A DNA stretch of 64,000 nucleotides from an uncultured Bacteroidota bacterium. Its GTDB lineage: Bacteria; Bacteroidota; Bacteroidia; Flavobacteriales; Flavobacteriaceae. Numbering within the stretch: the stretch's first letter is position 1; each line of letters starts with the position of its first letter. Below the pieces are notes generated by a model that was not told the DNA's origin, searched no databases, and saw nothing but the letters and a program-made list of their open reading frames with translations. Positions 11,017-19,515 of this stretch are shown piece by piece. The DNA is taken from positions 1 through 64,000 of the forward strand of contig CAILWV010000021.1 in NCBI GenBank assembly GCA_903838055.1. The letters run 5' to 3'. Position numbers and translations under genes: made by a program.

Positions 11017-11024
11017 CAAATTTA
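11017..11024 (-). promoter_or_regulatory. Candidate -7 box for the adhesin gene
   Basis: On the minus strand this reads TAAATTTG, which fits the Bacteroidetes -7 consensus TAnnTTTG, and lies 54 bases before the adhesin ATG. No well-spaced -33 TTG is visible. Confidence 0.45.
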
Positions 11025-11127
11025 AAAAAAAATATCAAAAAAGCAGATAAAATTTAAAATATTAGTGGAATAATAGTTTTTTTGTTTCTTTCTTCCATAA
11101 AAACACATAACATCAACTGCAATTGTT

Positions 11128-11135
11128 TAATTTTG
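11128..11135 (+). promoter_or_regulatory. Candidate -7 box for hflX
   Basis: TAATTTTG matches TAnnTTTG and ends 16 bases before the hflX ATG. The -33 element is weak or absent. The intergenic region 10963-11151 thus holds two divergent promoters. Confidence 0.5.
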
Positions 11136-11151
11136 TTCTATATAAATTTTT

Positions 11152-12378
11152 ATGTTAGAAAAAGAAAAAATAAATTTCGAAAAAACCATAATTGTTGGAA
11201 TTGTAACACAAAACCAAAGCGAAGAAAAGTTAATAGAATATCTTGATGAACTTGAGTTTTTAACCTTTACCGCTGGCGGAGAAGTCATAAAAAGATTTTG
11301 GCAAAAAATGGAGAAACCAAATCCAAAAACTTTTTTAGGGACAGGAAAAATTGATGAAATTAATCTATACGTTAAAGAGCATAAAATTTCCACAATTGTT
11401 TTTGATGATGAACTTTCTCCGTCTCAACAAAAAAACATTTCTAAAATTATTGATTGCAAAATTCTCGATAGAACCCATCTTATATTAGATATTTTTGCTC
11501 AAAGAGCTGAAACTTCTTATGCAAGAACGCAAGTTGAATTGGCCCAATGTATCTATTTACTTCCTCGTTTATCCGGAATGTGGACGCACTTAGAACGGCA
11601 AAAAGGGGGTATCGGTATGCGTGGTCCTGGAGAAACAGAAATTGAAACAGATAGACGTATTGTTAGAGATAGAATTGCTCTTTTAAAAGAAAAAATTAAA
11701 ACTATCGACAGACAAATGTCTGTTCAAAGAGGAAATAGAGGAGCAATGGTAAGAGTGGCATTAGTTGGATATACTAATGTTGGAAAATCTACTTTAATGA
11801 ATGCTATTGGAAAAAGTGATGTTTTTGTAGAAAATAAATTATTTGCTACTTTAGACACTACCGTTAGGAAAGTGGTGATAAAAAATATGCCTTTTCTACT
11901 TTCAGACACTGTTGGTTTTATCAGAAAATTACCTACCCAATTAATAGAATCTTTTAAAAGTACTTTAGATGAAGTTCGTGAAGCCGATTTATTACTTCAT
12001 GTAGTAGACATTTCGCATCCTGATTTTGAAGATCATATTGAAGCAGTCAATCAAATTTTATTAGATATTAAAAGTAATGACAAACCGATAATTATGGTTT
12101 TCAATAAAATTGATGCCTATAAACATTTAACTATTGAAGAGGACGATTTAATTACGGAACGAACTAAAAAACACTATACCCTTGACGAATGGAAACATAC
12201 TTGGATGCATTCAATGGGTGAAAAAAGAGCTTTATTTATTTCGGCAACCAATAAAGAAAATTTTGAAGAATTTAGAAAATCGGTTTACGAAGCAGTTCGA
12301 AGTATTCACATAACACGTTTTCCTTATAATAAATTCTTGTATCCCGATTATAAAGATGCAGAAGAAGATAAAGAATAA
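11152..12378 (+). CDS. hflX: GTPase HflX
   Basis: HflX is a ribosome-associated GTPase of the Obg-HflX superfamily that splits or rescues stalled ribosomes. This 408-residue protein has the N-terminal HflX domain with the glycine-rich GPGETEIETDRR linker (about residues 160-172). The G domain follows: G1 GYTNVGKST (about 206-214), G3 DTVGF (about 252), G4 NKID (about 319) and G5 SAT (about 363). Length is normal for the family. It is a single-gene unit with its own -7 box, diverging from the adhesin, and is closed by a strong hairpin shared with the converging DUF3078 gene. Confidence 0.97.
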   Translation: MLEKEKINFEKTIIVGIVTQNQSEEKLIEYLDELEFLTFTAGGEVIKRFWQKMEKPNPKTFLGTGKIDEINLYVKEHKISTIVFDDELSPSQQKNISKIIDCKILDRTHLILDIFAQRAETSYARTQVELAQCIYLLPRLSGMWTHLERQKGGIGMRGPGETEIETDRRIVRDRIALLKEKIKTIDRQMSVQRGNRGAMVRVALVGYTNVGKSTLMNAIGKSDVFVENKLFATLDTTVRKVVIKNMPFLLSDTVGFIRKLPTQLIESFKSTLDEVREADLLLHVVDISHPDFEDHIEAVNQILLDIKSNDKPIIMVFNKIDAYKHLTIEEDDLITERTKKHYTLDEWKHTWMHSMGEKRALFISATNKENFEEFRKSVYEAVRSIHITRFPYNKFLYPDYKDAEEDKE

Positions 12379-12419
12379 CTAAAAAGGGCTTTTAATTTTT
12401 AAAAGCCCTTTTTAGTTAT
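12375..12419. terminator. Bidirectional terminator between hflX and the DUF3078 gene
   Basis: A perfect 20-bp inverted repeat (12375-12394 with 12400-12419) encloses a 5-base loop. The stem core is AAAAGGGCTTTT/AAAAGCCCTTTT with flanking A and T runs, so it can work on both strands. It overlaps the hflX stop codon (12376-12378). Confidence 0.93.
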
Positions 12420-12427
12420 GTTTTTTT

Positions 12428-13339
12428 CTAGAAAACATAATTAATTCCTAAACCAAATACTTCTCTAATTTGAACTTCCGATTTAATCGGATTAGCATTA
12501 TCGTCATAAATAGCCTGCAAAGAAACATTCGCCGACAAATATTTATTGACTTTCATTACTAGATTCATTTGATAATCCACATCTATATTTTCAGGTTTAT
12601 CTAAATAATTAGAATATAAATTTAATATGTTTTCCATAGAAACATTTTCAATTAAATTCAATTTATAATATCCTGAAATACTAGCCCCAAATTCATATCG
12701 AATTGTTTTGCCTTGATCCACACCAAATGAAGAATTAAATTTAGTAAACTGCCCATCTACGATAATTAATCTAGAAGTTGCAGGAGCAAAATTAATTTTT
12801 AGATTATCACTTTTTTTCCATAAAAAACCCGGACCTACTTGCAAGTATGCTGGAGAAAAGAAATGCGAGATTCTATTTGAACCTGTTGGATCAAAGCCGC
12901 TATCCATTTGACTTTTAAAATTTAAAAAAGCCGAATAATACCAATTACCTGATGCCTTTTTTCCAAAAAGGGAATTCCATTCTAATCTATCGTCCGTTTT
13001 AGTATTTCTTTCAGCTCCTTTTAACTTGGTTAATCCATAAGCGGCAATAAATTTATTATCCCAAACATTATTTCCTTTCTTATAATTAAGGTCATAATTT
13101 AAACCAATATTACCCGCCATACTTGAAGTTCCTCCTGCCATCCATGCATTATTGAAAGCAGATTGATTAAATAATAAGGTGATTTTTCCGCTTTTTTTCC
13201 AACCATCAGGTAAGATGTTTGTATTTTTAGATGCCGCTAATTCATTTTGAATTAAATTCTCTCTTTCTGCTGTTTGAGCAAATAGAAAAGTAACGTTTAA
13301 TATCAATGCAAATGCAAAAATAATTTTCTTCATATTCAT
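12428..13339 (-). CDS. DUF3078 domain outer-membrane-type protein
   Basis: This 303-residue protein has a signal peptide (MKKIIFAFALIL... LFAQ). The mature part has the alternating hydrophobic/polar pattern of a beta-barrel and ends in a terminal aromatic (NYVF). The W-K-K-S-G-K start and N-A-W-M-A-G-G motif are typical of DUF3078 proteins of Bacteroidetes. It is probably an outer-membrane barrel; its function is unknown. MNMKK and MKK are both possible starts; the difference is two residues. It lies downstream of the sufS operon but has its own candidate promoter, and converges on hflX. Confidence 0.85.
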   Translation of the reverse strand: MNMKKIIFAFALILNVTFLFAQTAERENLIQNELAASKNTNILPDGWKKSGKITLLFNQSAFNNAWMAGGTSSMAGNIGLNYDLNYKKGNNVWDNKFIAAYGLTKLKGAERNTKTDDRLEWNSLFGKKASGNWYYSAFLNFKSQMDSGFDPTGSNRISHFFSPAYLQVGPGFLWKKSDNLKINFAPATSRLIIVDGQFTKFNSSFGVDQGKTIRYEFGASISGYYKLNLIENVSMENILNLYSNYLDKPENIDVDYQMNLVMKVNKYLSANVSLQAIYDDNANPIKSEVQIREVFGLGINYVF

Positions 13340-13358
13340 TTTGTTTAATGTTGATTTG

Positions 13359-13366
13359 TAAAGGTA
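13359..13366 (-). promoter_or_regulatory. Candidate -7 box for the DUF3078 gene
   Basis: The minus strand reads TACCTTTA, a one-base variant of TAnnTTTG, 20 bases before the start. A TTG lies 16 bases further upstream (13383-13385). Confidence 0.4.
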
Positions 13367-13576
13367 TCTAAAATGAAATCGACAAAAAATTACAAGAAAT
13401 ATTAAAAATCATAATTTACATAAAATAATACTGTTAAATAATATTATAAAATGCTGATTAAAAGTGGTCTTATAAATAAATAATGAAAAATAAGAAGGAA
13501 AAACACCACTAATTTTTTCGACTAAGTACAATTAAAATCGTTAATTAGTGAATTTAATTGTTGGTGTTTGTAAGAA

Positions 13577-14080
13577 TTATCGTCTTTTGTAGAGTGGTAC
13601 TGCTGAACAAGCTTCTCCAAATAATATACTTTTAGCATAATTTTGAAGTTGTTGAACGGCCAAAATATAAGCACTTTGTGGGACAGGTTTTTTAGAACAA
13701 CCTTTTAATATTATCGGCTTATCCATGTAAATTGAATAATCTAATTTTGAAAGTATTTCACTATATAAGGTAGTTTCTAAATCTTCAACAGATCCATAAA
13801 TAACTTTTTTTGCATATGGAGAAACATGTACTGTTACCAAAATCATAGCCCATGCAGGAAGAATAGCGTCTGTAGAACAATGAACGGCAATAAAATGATC
13901 TTGATACTGCTGCCAATCATGATTTTTTAAAGTCTCTCGGAACTCTTTTTCTTTTAAAATAAAACCTTCGTAAAGCCATGGTGCCAAATCAATTTGTGTT
14001 CTAATTCCGGGAATATAGTAATCCTCCAAATCAAAAACTTGAAGGGAAGAATTGGCCACTTTATTAATTATTTCATCCAT
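13577..14080 (-). CDS. DUF2480 family protein
   Basis: This 167-residue cytosolic protein matches DUF2480, a Bacteroidetes family usually found at the end of the sufS-sufE-sufT operon. The visible features are an acidic N-terminus (FDLEDYYIPG), a central TDAILPAWAMILV segment, and conserved cysteines in KGCSKKPVP and the C-terminal GEACSAVPLYKR. The conserved cysteines and operon position suggest a role in Fe-S assembly or sulfur transfer, but this is inference. It is 72 bases downstream of sufT, with no terminator visible between them. Confidence 0.88.
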   Translation of the reverse strand: MDEIINKVANSSLQVFDLEDYYIPGIRTQIDLAPWLYEGFILKEKEFRETLKNHDWQQYQDHFIAVHCSTDAILPAWAMILVTVHVSPYAKKVIYGSVEDLETTLYSEILSKLDYSIYMDKPIILKGCSKKPVPQSAYILAVQQLQNYAKSILFGEACSAVPLYKRR

Positions 14081-14152
14081 TTTTTTAGTATTAAGAGGTC
14101 TGTAATAAGTGTTTAAACAAGAAATTCTGAAAAAGGAGCACCGCTAAATATT

Positions 14153-14500
14153 TTATAGCATTCCTAATTCTAACTTTGCTTCTTCACTCATTAAATCTTT
14201 GCTCCAAGGTGGATCAAAAGTAATTTCAACTTCACAAGATTTTATCACCTCAATTTTAGTGACTTTTTCTTCCACTTCACGAGGTAAAGTCTCTGCTACA
14301 GGGCAATTAGGAGAAGTTAAGGTCATTAAAACTTTTACTTCGTTTTCTTCGTTAATCATTACATCATAAATCAATCCTAATTCATAAATATCTACTGGAA
14401 TCTCTGGATCATAAATGCTTTTTAAAACTTTTACTACTGATTCTCCTAAATTGATTTCATCTTTAAATTCTTCCATGATTTGGGGTTTATTGTTTTGCAT
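14153..14500 (-). CDS. SUF-associated DUF59/MIP18 family protein (SufT-like)
   Basis: This is a 115-residue DUF59 protein, a family (SufT/MIP18/PaaD) involved in Fe-S cluster assembly or maturation of Fe-S targets. Visible family motifs are DPEIPVDIYELGLIYDV (about residues 31-47), LTSPNCPVAETLP with the conserved Cys66, and the C-terminal DPPWSKDLMS. The first ATG overlaps the sufE 3' end by 14 bases. A second in-frame ATG (MEEFKDE, at 14476) would leave a short gap and is equally possible. It sits in the sufS-sufE operon. Confidence 0.9.
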   Translation of the reverse strand: MQNNKPQIMEEFKDEINLGESVVKVLKSIYDPEIPVDIYELGLIYDVMINEENEVKVLMTLTSPNCPVAETLPREVEEKVTKIEVIKSCEVEITFDPPWSKDLMSEEAKLELGML

Positions 14501-14906
14501 TAAATGCTAAGGCGTACATTTTTATTTGTTTAATCATCGAAACTAATCCGTTGGCACGTGTTGGAGAAAGATGTTCTTTTAATCCAATAGCATCAATAAA
14601 ATCGGTATTAGCGTCTAAAATATCGGTGGCTTTTTGGTTAGAAAAAACACGAATTAAAATAGCTATTATTCCTTTGGTAAGAATGGCATCACTATCGGCG
14701 GTGAAAACTATTTTGTCTTCAATCAATTCGCCATGGACCCAAACTTTAGATTGGCATCCTTTTATTATATTGTCTTCCGTTTTATATTGTTCATCAATTA
14801 AGGGCAACGATTTACCTAAATCAATAATATATTCGTAGCGTTGCATCCAATCATCAAATAATGAAAATTCATCAATAATATCTGCTTGTAAATCTGGAAT
14901 GGTCAT
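14487..14906 (-). CDS. sufE: Cysteine desulfuration protein SufE
   Basis: SufE takes persulfide sulfur from SufS and passes it to the SufBCD scaffold. This 139-residue protein carries the acceptor cysteine in KGCQSKVW (Cys51) and the usual R-x-x-x-L...M motif in its C-terminal part (SPTRANGLVSMIKQIK). Length is normal. It overlaps the next gene (sufT-like) and follows a small lipoprotein gene by 17 bases, in the sufS operon. Confidence 0.95.
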   Translation of the reverse strand: MTIPDLQADIIDEFSLFDDWMQRYEYIIDLGKSLPLIDEQYKTEDNIIKGCQSKVWVHGELIEDKIVFTADSDAILTKGIIAILIRVFSNQKATDILDANTDFIDAIGLKEHLSPTRANGLVSMIKQIKMYALAFNAKQ

Positions 14907-14923
14907 TTCGTGATATTTTTTGG

Positions 14924-15358
14924 TTATTCAGGATTAGCCAATAACACTATTTTATTTACTATTTTTTCAATTTCTATTGGAGGAAAACCATGATCAAAAT
15001 CTAGAGTTTTATATTCTTTGTCATTATACGTAATTTTTAAGTTAGCAATTGCTGCTCCATCATAAAACCTTTTTTGGGTTGGGTCTTTTAAGGTTGCTAA
15101 GCTATCTAATTTAATTAATTTGAAAAGATTAACTAACTCTTTCCAGTCATCCTCTGAAATTTTAGTTGAAACTCCTTTACTTTCTTCACCACGGGTTTTA
15201 TTTACAAAAACTTCATGATTTTGAATTGTGATTTTTTGATAAAAACCTCTTGTATTTGCTATGTAAACAAGTTCTGCTTTGGCAAGTTCTTCCTGATTTT
15301 TCTGAGAACAACCTTTAACCATAAAAAGAGATAAAAATAAAAGTGCAATTGTTTTCAT
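14924..15358 (-). CDS. Small lipoprotein of unknown function in the suf operon
   Basis: This 144-residue protein has a lipoprotein signal (MKTIALLFLSLFMVKGCSQ, lipobox Cys at residue 17). The mature part is mixed alpha/beta with no motif I can assign with confidence. It is nested between sufS (12 bases away) and sufE (17 bases away), so it is co-transcribed with cytosolic Fe-S genes although its product should be in the periplasm or anchored to a membrane. I do not recognise the family. Confidence 0.75.
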   Translation of the reverse strand: MKTIALLFLSLFMVKGCSQKNQEELAKAELVYIANTRGFYQKITIQNHEVFVNKTRGEESKGVSTKISEDDWKELVNLFKLIKLDSLATLKDPTQKRFYDGAAIANLKITYNDKEYKTLDFDHGFPPIEIEKIVNKIVLLANPE

Positions 15359-15369
15359 GTATTTATTTT

Positions 15370-16584
15370 TTAAGACAACATCATTTTGGCTTTTTGTAAG
15401 GCTTCCACAAATATATCAATTTCTTCTTTGGTATTATAAAATGCAAAACTTGCTCTTATTGTTCCTGGAATATTGTAGAAATCCATAATCGGTTGGGCAC
15501 AGTGGTGGCCTGTTCTTACTGCAATTCCTAATTTATCTATAATCGTGCCAATATCATATGGGTGTATTCCACCTATGTTAAAAGATAGTACAGAGGCTTT
15601 ATTTTCGGCAGTGCCGTAGATTTTTAATCCGTCTATTTGTTGTAATTTTTCGGTTGCATAAACCAATAACTCCTGTTCGTAAGCTGCAATGTCATCAAAA
15701 CCAATTTCATTCAGATAATCTAGTGCAGTTCCAAGCACAATTCCGCCTTCAATATTTGGCGTTCCCGCTTCAAATTTATGAGGCAAATCGGCATAAGTTG
15801 TTTTTTCAAACGTAACTGTGGCAATCATTTCACCTCCCCCTTGATAGGGCGGCAATTTATTCAACCATGTTTCTTTTCCATATAGAATTCCAACTCCTGT
15901 AGGTCCGCAAATTTTATGTCCAGAAAAAACATAAAAATCACAATCTAAAGACTGAACATCTGGTTTTAAATGTGGAGTTGCTTGTGCGCCATCAATTAAA
16001 ATTGCAGCTCCAAATTCGTGCGCTTTTTCAATCATATATTCAATTGGATTAATCGTTCCCAATGCATTGGAAATATGATTAACAGCAACAATTTTAGTTT
16101 TATCAGATAGCAATTTATCGAATTCAGGAATAATTAATTCCCCGGTTTCATTCATCGGAATTACTTTCAAGAAAGCGCCTGTACGTTCACACAACATCTG
16201 CCAAGGAACAATATTACTATGGTGTTCTAAAGCGGAAACCAAAACCTCATCACCTGTTTTTAATAGAGAAACAAATCCATTTGCAACCGCATTAATTGCG
16301 TGTGTTGTACCCGAAGTAAAAATTACTTCATGTGGGAATTTAGCATTAATATGATTTTGAATTTTTCTTCTAGAAACCTCATATGCATCCGTTGCTAATT
16401 GGCTTAACGTATGCACTCCTCGATGAATATTCGCATTGATTTCTTCGTAGTATTTGGTAATAGCATCAATAACAACTTTTGGTTTTTGAGAAGTTGCGCC
16501 ATTATCGAAATAAACAAGTTGTTTTCCGTTCACTTTTTGAATTAATATAGGAAAATCAGCTCTTATTTTTTGTAGGTCTAACAT
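15370..16584 (-). CDS. sufS: Cysteine desulfurase SufS
   Basis: SufS is a PLP-dependent class V aminotransferase-fold enzyme that removes sulfur from cysteine for Fe-S assembly. This 404-residue protein shows the PLP lysine in FSGHKICGPTGVG (Lys224), the LEHHSNIVPW motif (about 119-128), IDGAQATPH (about 197-205) and the persulfide cysteine in RTGHHCAQP (Cys362), typical of type II desulfurases. It is the first gene of the sufS-lipoprotein-sufE-sufT-DUF2480 unit. Confidence 0.97.
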   Translation of the reverse strand: MLDLQKIRADFPILIQKVNGKQLVYFDNGATSQKPKVVIDAITKYYEEINANIHRGVHTLSQLATDAYEVSRRKIQNHINAKFPHEVIFTSGTTHAINAVANGFVSLLKTGDEVLVSALEHHSNIVPWQMLCERTGAFLKVIPMNETGELIIPEFDKLLSDKTKIVAVNHISNALGTINPIEYMIEKAHEFGAAILIDGAQATPHLKPDVQSLDCDFYVFSGHKICGPTGVGILYGKETWLNKLPPYQGGGEMIATVTFEKTTYADLPHKFEAGTPNIEGGIVLGTALDYLNEIGFDDIAAYEQELLVYATEKLQQIDGLKIYGTAENKASVLSFNIGGIHPYDIGTIIDKLGIAVRTGHHCAQPIMDFYNIPGTIRASFAFYNTKEEIDIFVEALQKAKMMLS

Positions 16585-16608
16585 TATTATTTAGAATTTT
16601 TCTAAATA

Positions 16609-16616
16609 CAAAAGTA
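16609..16616 (-). promoter_or_regulatory. Candidate -7 box of the sufS operon
   Basis: The minus strand reads TACTTTTG (TAnnTTTG), 24 bases before the sufS start. A TTG lies 23 bases further upstream (16640-16642). This suggests sufS and its followers are transcribed apart from sufABCD. Confidence 0.55.
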
Positions 16617-16738
16617 GTAAAATTGAAGTTGATTTCTAACAAACAGATGTTAATAATTGTTATTGTTTATTTTGATTGAAAAAGGATACAAATCTTTATG
16701 TTTTTGTCATTATGAAAAATCTTTTTTCTATCAAAAGT

Positions 16739-16746
16739 TAATTTTG
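16739..16746 (+). promoter_or_regulatory. Candidate -7 box for the serine hydrolase
   Basis: TAATTTTG fits TAnnTTTG and ends 27 bases before the ATG at 16774. It lies inside the longer open frame that starts at 16657, which argues against the upstream start. Confidence 0.5.
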
Positions 16747-16773
16747 TTAAATTGCAATCAAATTCAAATTCAG

Positions 16774-18114
16774 ATGAAGAAATTTTTAAAATATTTTGCC
16801 CTAGGAATACTTGCATTATTATTGTTTTTAGTAATTACTACCTATCCAAAATTGGACTTAATTTCTGGGTTTTCTGCAAAAAGTGTTGCTTCGGGACATT
16901 TCATTGACAACCGCAATTTAAAAATAATAGAACAAGGAGATAATGATATTCCTTTAGTTAATATAGCAAGCAATTCCATTAACGATGCTGGAAAATTTGC
17001 TACGTCAAGTGTGTACGGAATCATGAAACGTAAAGCAATTTATAGAGAAGGATTGGGCGCGACCTTAATAAATGAAAATTTTGACGAGAGTAAACCTTAT
17101 GAAGTTCCAAAAAGAACTAAAATAAAAAAAGCATTACCTTTTCCGTATGGAGATTTAGAGTTGAAAGATACCATTTTTTCTAACATTGATTACAAAAAAT
17201 TAAATACTACTCTAGCAAATGCATTTGATAAAAAAGGTGAGAAAATAAAGCGTACACGTGCAATTTTAGTAATCTATAAAGATAAAATTATTGCTGAAAA
17301 ATATGACGCAAATTTCAATAAGAACTCCAGACTTTTAGGATGGTCTATGACTAAAAGCATAACTGCAACCATGTTTGGAATTTTGCAAAAACAAGGTAAA
17401 ATAAACATTACAAAACCGGCTCCTATTGCTGAATGGAAGAACGATGATCGTGCTAAAATCACATTAAATGATTTACTTCACATGAACTCTGGCTTGGAAT
17501 GGGAAGAGAAATACGACAAAATTTGTGACGCTACCAAAATGCTCTTTCAAGCAGAAGATATGAGCCGAGAACAGTTGCAAAAACCAGTAGCTTTTGCACC
17601 AAACACCCATTGGAATTATTCGTCAGGAACAACCAATTTATTGTCCGGTATTTTAAGAAATCAGTTCAAAACCCATCAAGAATATTTAGATTTTTGGTAC
17701 ACTAATTTGTTAGATAAAATCGGAATGAATTCAGCGTTAATTGAAACAGACATGTCTGGCAACTTTGTTGGTTCATCTTACGGATGGGCAACCACAAGAG
17801 ATTGGGGTAAATTAGGATTGCTATATCTTCATAAAGGCAACTGGAATGGAGAGCAATTGTTTGACGAAAGTTGGTCAAGATATGTAGCTACACCAACCAA
17901 TACTTCCAACGGAAGATATGGCGCCCATTTTTGGTTAAATGCTACCGGTTATTTTCCAGATGTGCCAAGAGAAATGTATTATGCCAGCGGATTTCAAGGA
18001 CAAATGGTTGCCATTTTTCCAAGCCGTGATTTGGTAATTGTTCACCTAGGTTTAAGTGAAAAATTCGATTTTAACGGGTTTTTGAGCGGAGTAATTGGAA
18101 GTTTGAAAAAATAA
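16774..18114 (+). CDS. Serine hydrolase, class C beta-lactamase/DD-peptidase fold
   Basis: This 446-residue protein has an N-terminal membrane anchor (FLKYFALGILALLLFLVI). It carries the beta-lactamase/penicillin-binding-protein motifs: SMTK with nucleophile Ser191 and Lys194, and the Y-S-S motif at about 282-284. YASGFQGQ near the C-terminus probably provides the third active-site loop. Such proteins act as esterases, DD-peptidases or amide hydrolases; the substrate cannot be read from the sequence. The frame is open from 16657, but the extra 39 residues are not signal-like and would include the promoter, so I chose ATG 16774. It runs opposite to the suf genes and separates sufS from sufD, converging on sufD with two bases between stops. 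Confidence 0.88.
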   Translation: MKKFLKYFALGILALLLFLVITTYPKLDLISGFSAKSVASGHFIDNRNLKIIEQGDNDIPLVNIASNSINDAGKFATSSVYGIMKRKAIYREGLGATLINENFDESKPYEVPKRTKIKKALPFPYGDLELKDTIFSNIDYKKLNTTLANAFDKKGEKIKRTRAILVIYKDKIIAEKYDANFNKNSRLLGWSMTKSITATMFGILQKQGKINITKPAPIAEWKNDDRAKITLNDLLHMNSGLEWEEKYDKICDATKMLFQAEDMSREQLQKPVAFAPNTHWNYSSGTTNLLSGILRNQFKTHQEYLDFWYTNLLDKIGMNSALIETDMSGNFVGSSYGWATTRDWGKLGLLYLHKGNWNGEQLFDESWSRYVATPTNTSNGRYGAHFWLNATGYFPDVPREMYYASGFQGQMVAIFPSRDLVIVHLGLSEKFDFNGFLSGVIGSLKK

Positions 18115-18116
18115 CT

Positions 18117-19433
18117 TTATAAATCAAATCCTAAATTAACACCTAATTTAGTAGCGATAATTTTGGTGATTCTTTGTTTTAATTCGGGTATTTTAATACT
18201 TTCAATAACTTCATTTGTAAAAGCATACATCAATAATGCCTTAGCCTCTTTCTTCGGAATTCCGCGTTGTTGCATGTAAAACATAGCGCTTTCATCCAAT
18301 TGACCTATAGTGCAACCATGTGAACATTTTACATCATCAGCAAAGATTTCTAGTTGCGGTTTGGCATTAATAGTCGCTTTATCTCCCAATAAAATATTAT
18401 TGTTTTTTTGAAAAGCATCTGTTTTTTGGGCTTCTTTTTCAACATAGATTTTTCCATTGAAAACACCTGTAGAACTATCGGCTAAAATAGTTTTATAATT
18501 TTGATGGCTTTCACAATTTGGAGTAGCGTGATTTACCAAAGTATAATGGTCTACATGCTGCTTGTCTCCAATAATTGTAATGCCTTTTAAAGTAGAATCT
18601 ATTCGTTCTCCAAAATGATAGAAATTTAGGTTGTTTCGAGTGATGTTACCACCAAAAGAAAAGGTATGAACCGAAACTCTACTTTCTTGTTTTTGAGAAA
18701 TATAAGTATTATCCACTAAGTTTGCAGATTGTAAATCATTTTGAATTTTATAATAATCTACGATTGCACGTTTTTGAGCGAAAATCTCTGTAACAGAATT
18801 AGTTAACACAGGGTTTGCATACAAACTTTGGTGTCTTTCTATAATTTGAACGTGAGCATTTTCTCCAACAATAACCAAGTTTCGTGGTTGCACCATCAAA
18901 GCGTTTTCTACACCTGTAGAGAAATAAATGATCTCTATCGGTTTTTCAATAACTTTACTCTTCGGGATGTTTATGTATGCTCCTTCATTTGCAAAAGCGG
19001 TATTTAAACTTGTCAAACTCTCGTCTTTACTTGCTATTTTATTAAAATATTCATCAATAACCATTTTGTATTTTGGTTTAGTCAATGCCGAAGACATCAA
19101 GCAAACATCCAATCCATCATGGGTCGTTGAAGATAAAAACGAAGAAAATTTACCGTCAACAAAAATCACTTTATGGGTGTCGATTTCGTGCAAAAAATAT
19201 TTTTTTACTTCCGCAAATTCAATCGCATTTTCATGTTTTGGAAAAACCGAATAATCATTTTTCAAAATAGAATTCAATGAAGTATACTTCCAAGCTTCTT
19301 CTTTCTTAGTTGGAAAACCTCTGTTTTCGAAGTTTTTTATTGCTAAAGTACGAGTCTCGTGAAGCTTTGAATGAACATCTATTTGTTCTTCAAAAGCCAT
19401 AAACGACGATACTAATTTTTCTTTCAAATCCAT
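18117..19433 (-). CDS. sufD: Fe-S cluster assembly protein SufD
   Basis: SufD is the SufB paralogue of the SufBC2D scaffold. This 438-residue protein has the family C-terminal beta-helix core with DDVKCSHGCTIGQLDESAMFYMQQRGI (about residues 365-392), containing the conserved His in CSHG, and then KKEAKALLMYAFTNEVI. The N-terminal KKEEAWKYTSL segment is also typical. It is the last gene of sufA-sufB-sufC-sufD. The gap from sufC (82 bases) contains nested inverted repeats. Confidence 0.95.
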   Translation of the reverse strand: MDLKEKLVSSFMAFEEQIDVHSKLHETRTLAIKNFENRGFPTKKEEAWKYTSLNSILKNDYSVFPKHENAIEFAEVKKYFLHEIDTHKVIFVDGKFSSFLSSTTHDGLDVCLMSSALTKPKYKMVIDEYFNKIASKDESLTSLNTAFANEGAYINIPKSKVIEKPIEIIYFSTGVENALMVQPRNLVIVGENAHVQIIERHQSLYANPVLTNSVTEIFAQKRAIVDYYKIQNDLQSANLVDNTYISQKQESRVSVHTFSFGGNITRNNLNFYHFGERIDSTLKGITIIGDKQHVDHYTLVNHATPNCESHQNYKTILADSSTGVFNGKIYVEKEAQKTDAFQKNNNILLGDKATINAKPQLEIFADDVKCSHGCTIGQLDESAMFYMQQRGIPKKEAKALLMYAFTNEVIESIKIPELKQRITKIIATKLGVNLGFDL

Positions 19434-19444
19434 ATTCTTTATTA

Positions 19445-19512
19445 TTGTTTAAAGTTTAAGGTTTATCGGTTTAAAGTTGTTTTGGTAACTTTAAACTTTA
19501 GACTTTAAACAA
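19445..19512. repeat. Nested inverted repeats between sufC and sufD
   Basis: The outer arms 19445-19464 and 19493-19512 match at 18 of 20 positions (TTGTTTAAAGTYTAARGTTT). A perfect inner pair, GTTTAAAGTT (19469-19478) and AACTTTAAAC (19487-19496), has an 8-base loop. It is almost entirely TTTAAAG/CTTTAAA permutations. It could fold as an mRNA processing hairpin or be a dispersed intergenic repeat. Confidence 0.75.
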
Positions 19513-19515
19513 ATT

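Noticed and set aside
16657..16773. Extended N-terminus of the serine hydrolase
   Set aside because: The extra 39 residues are not signal-like and cover the -7 box; ATG 16774 gives a clean membrane anchor.
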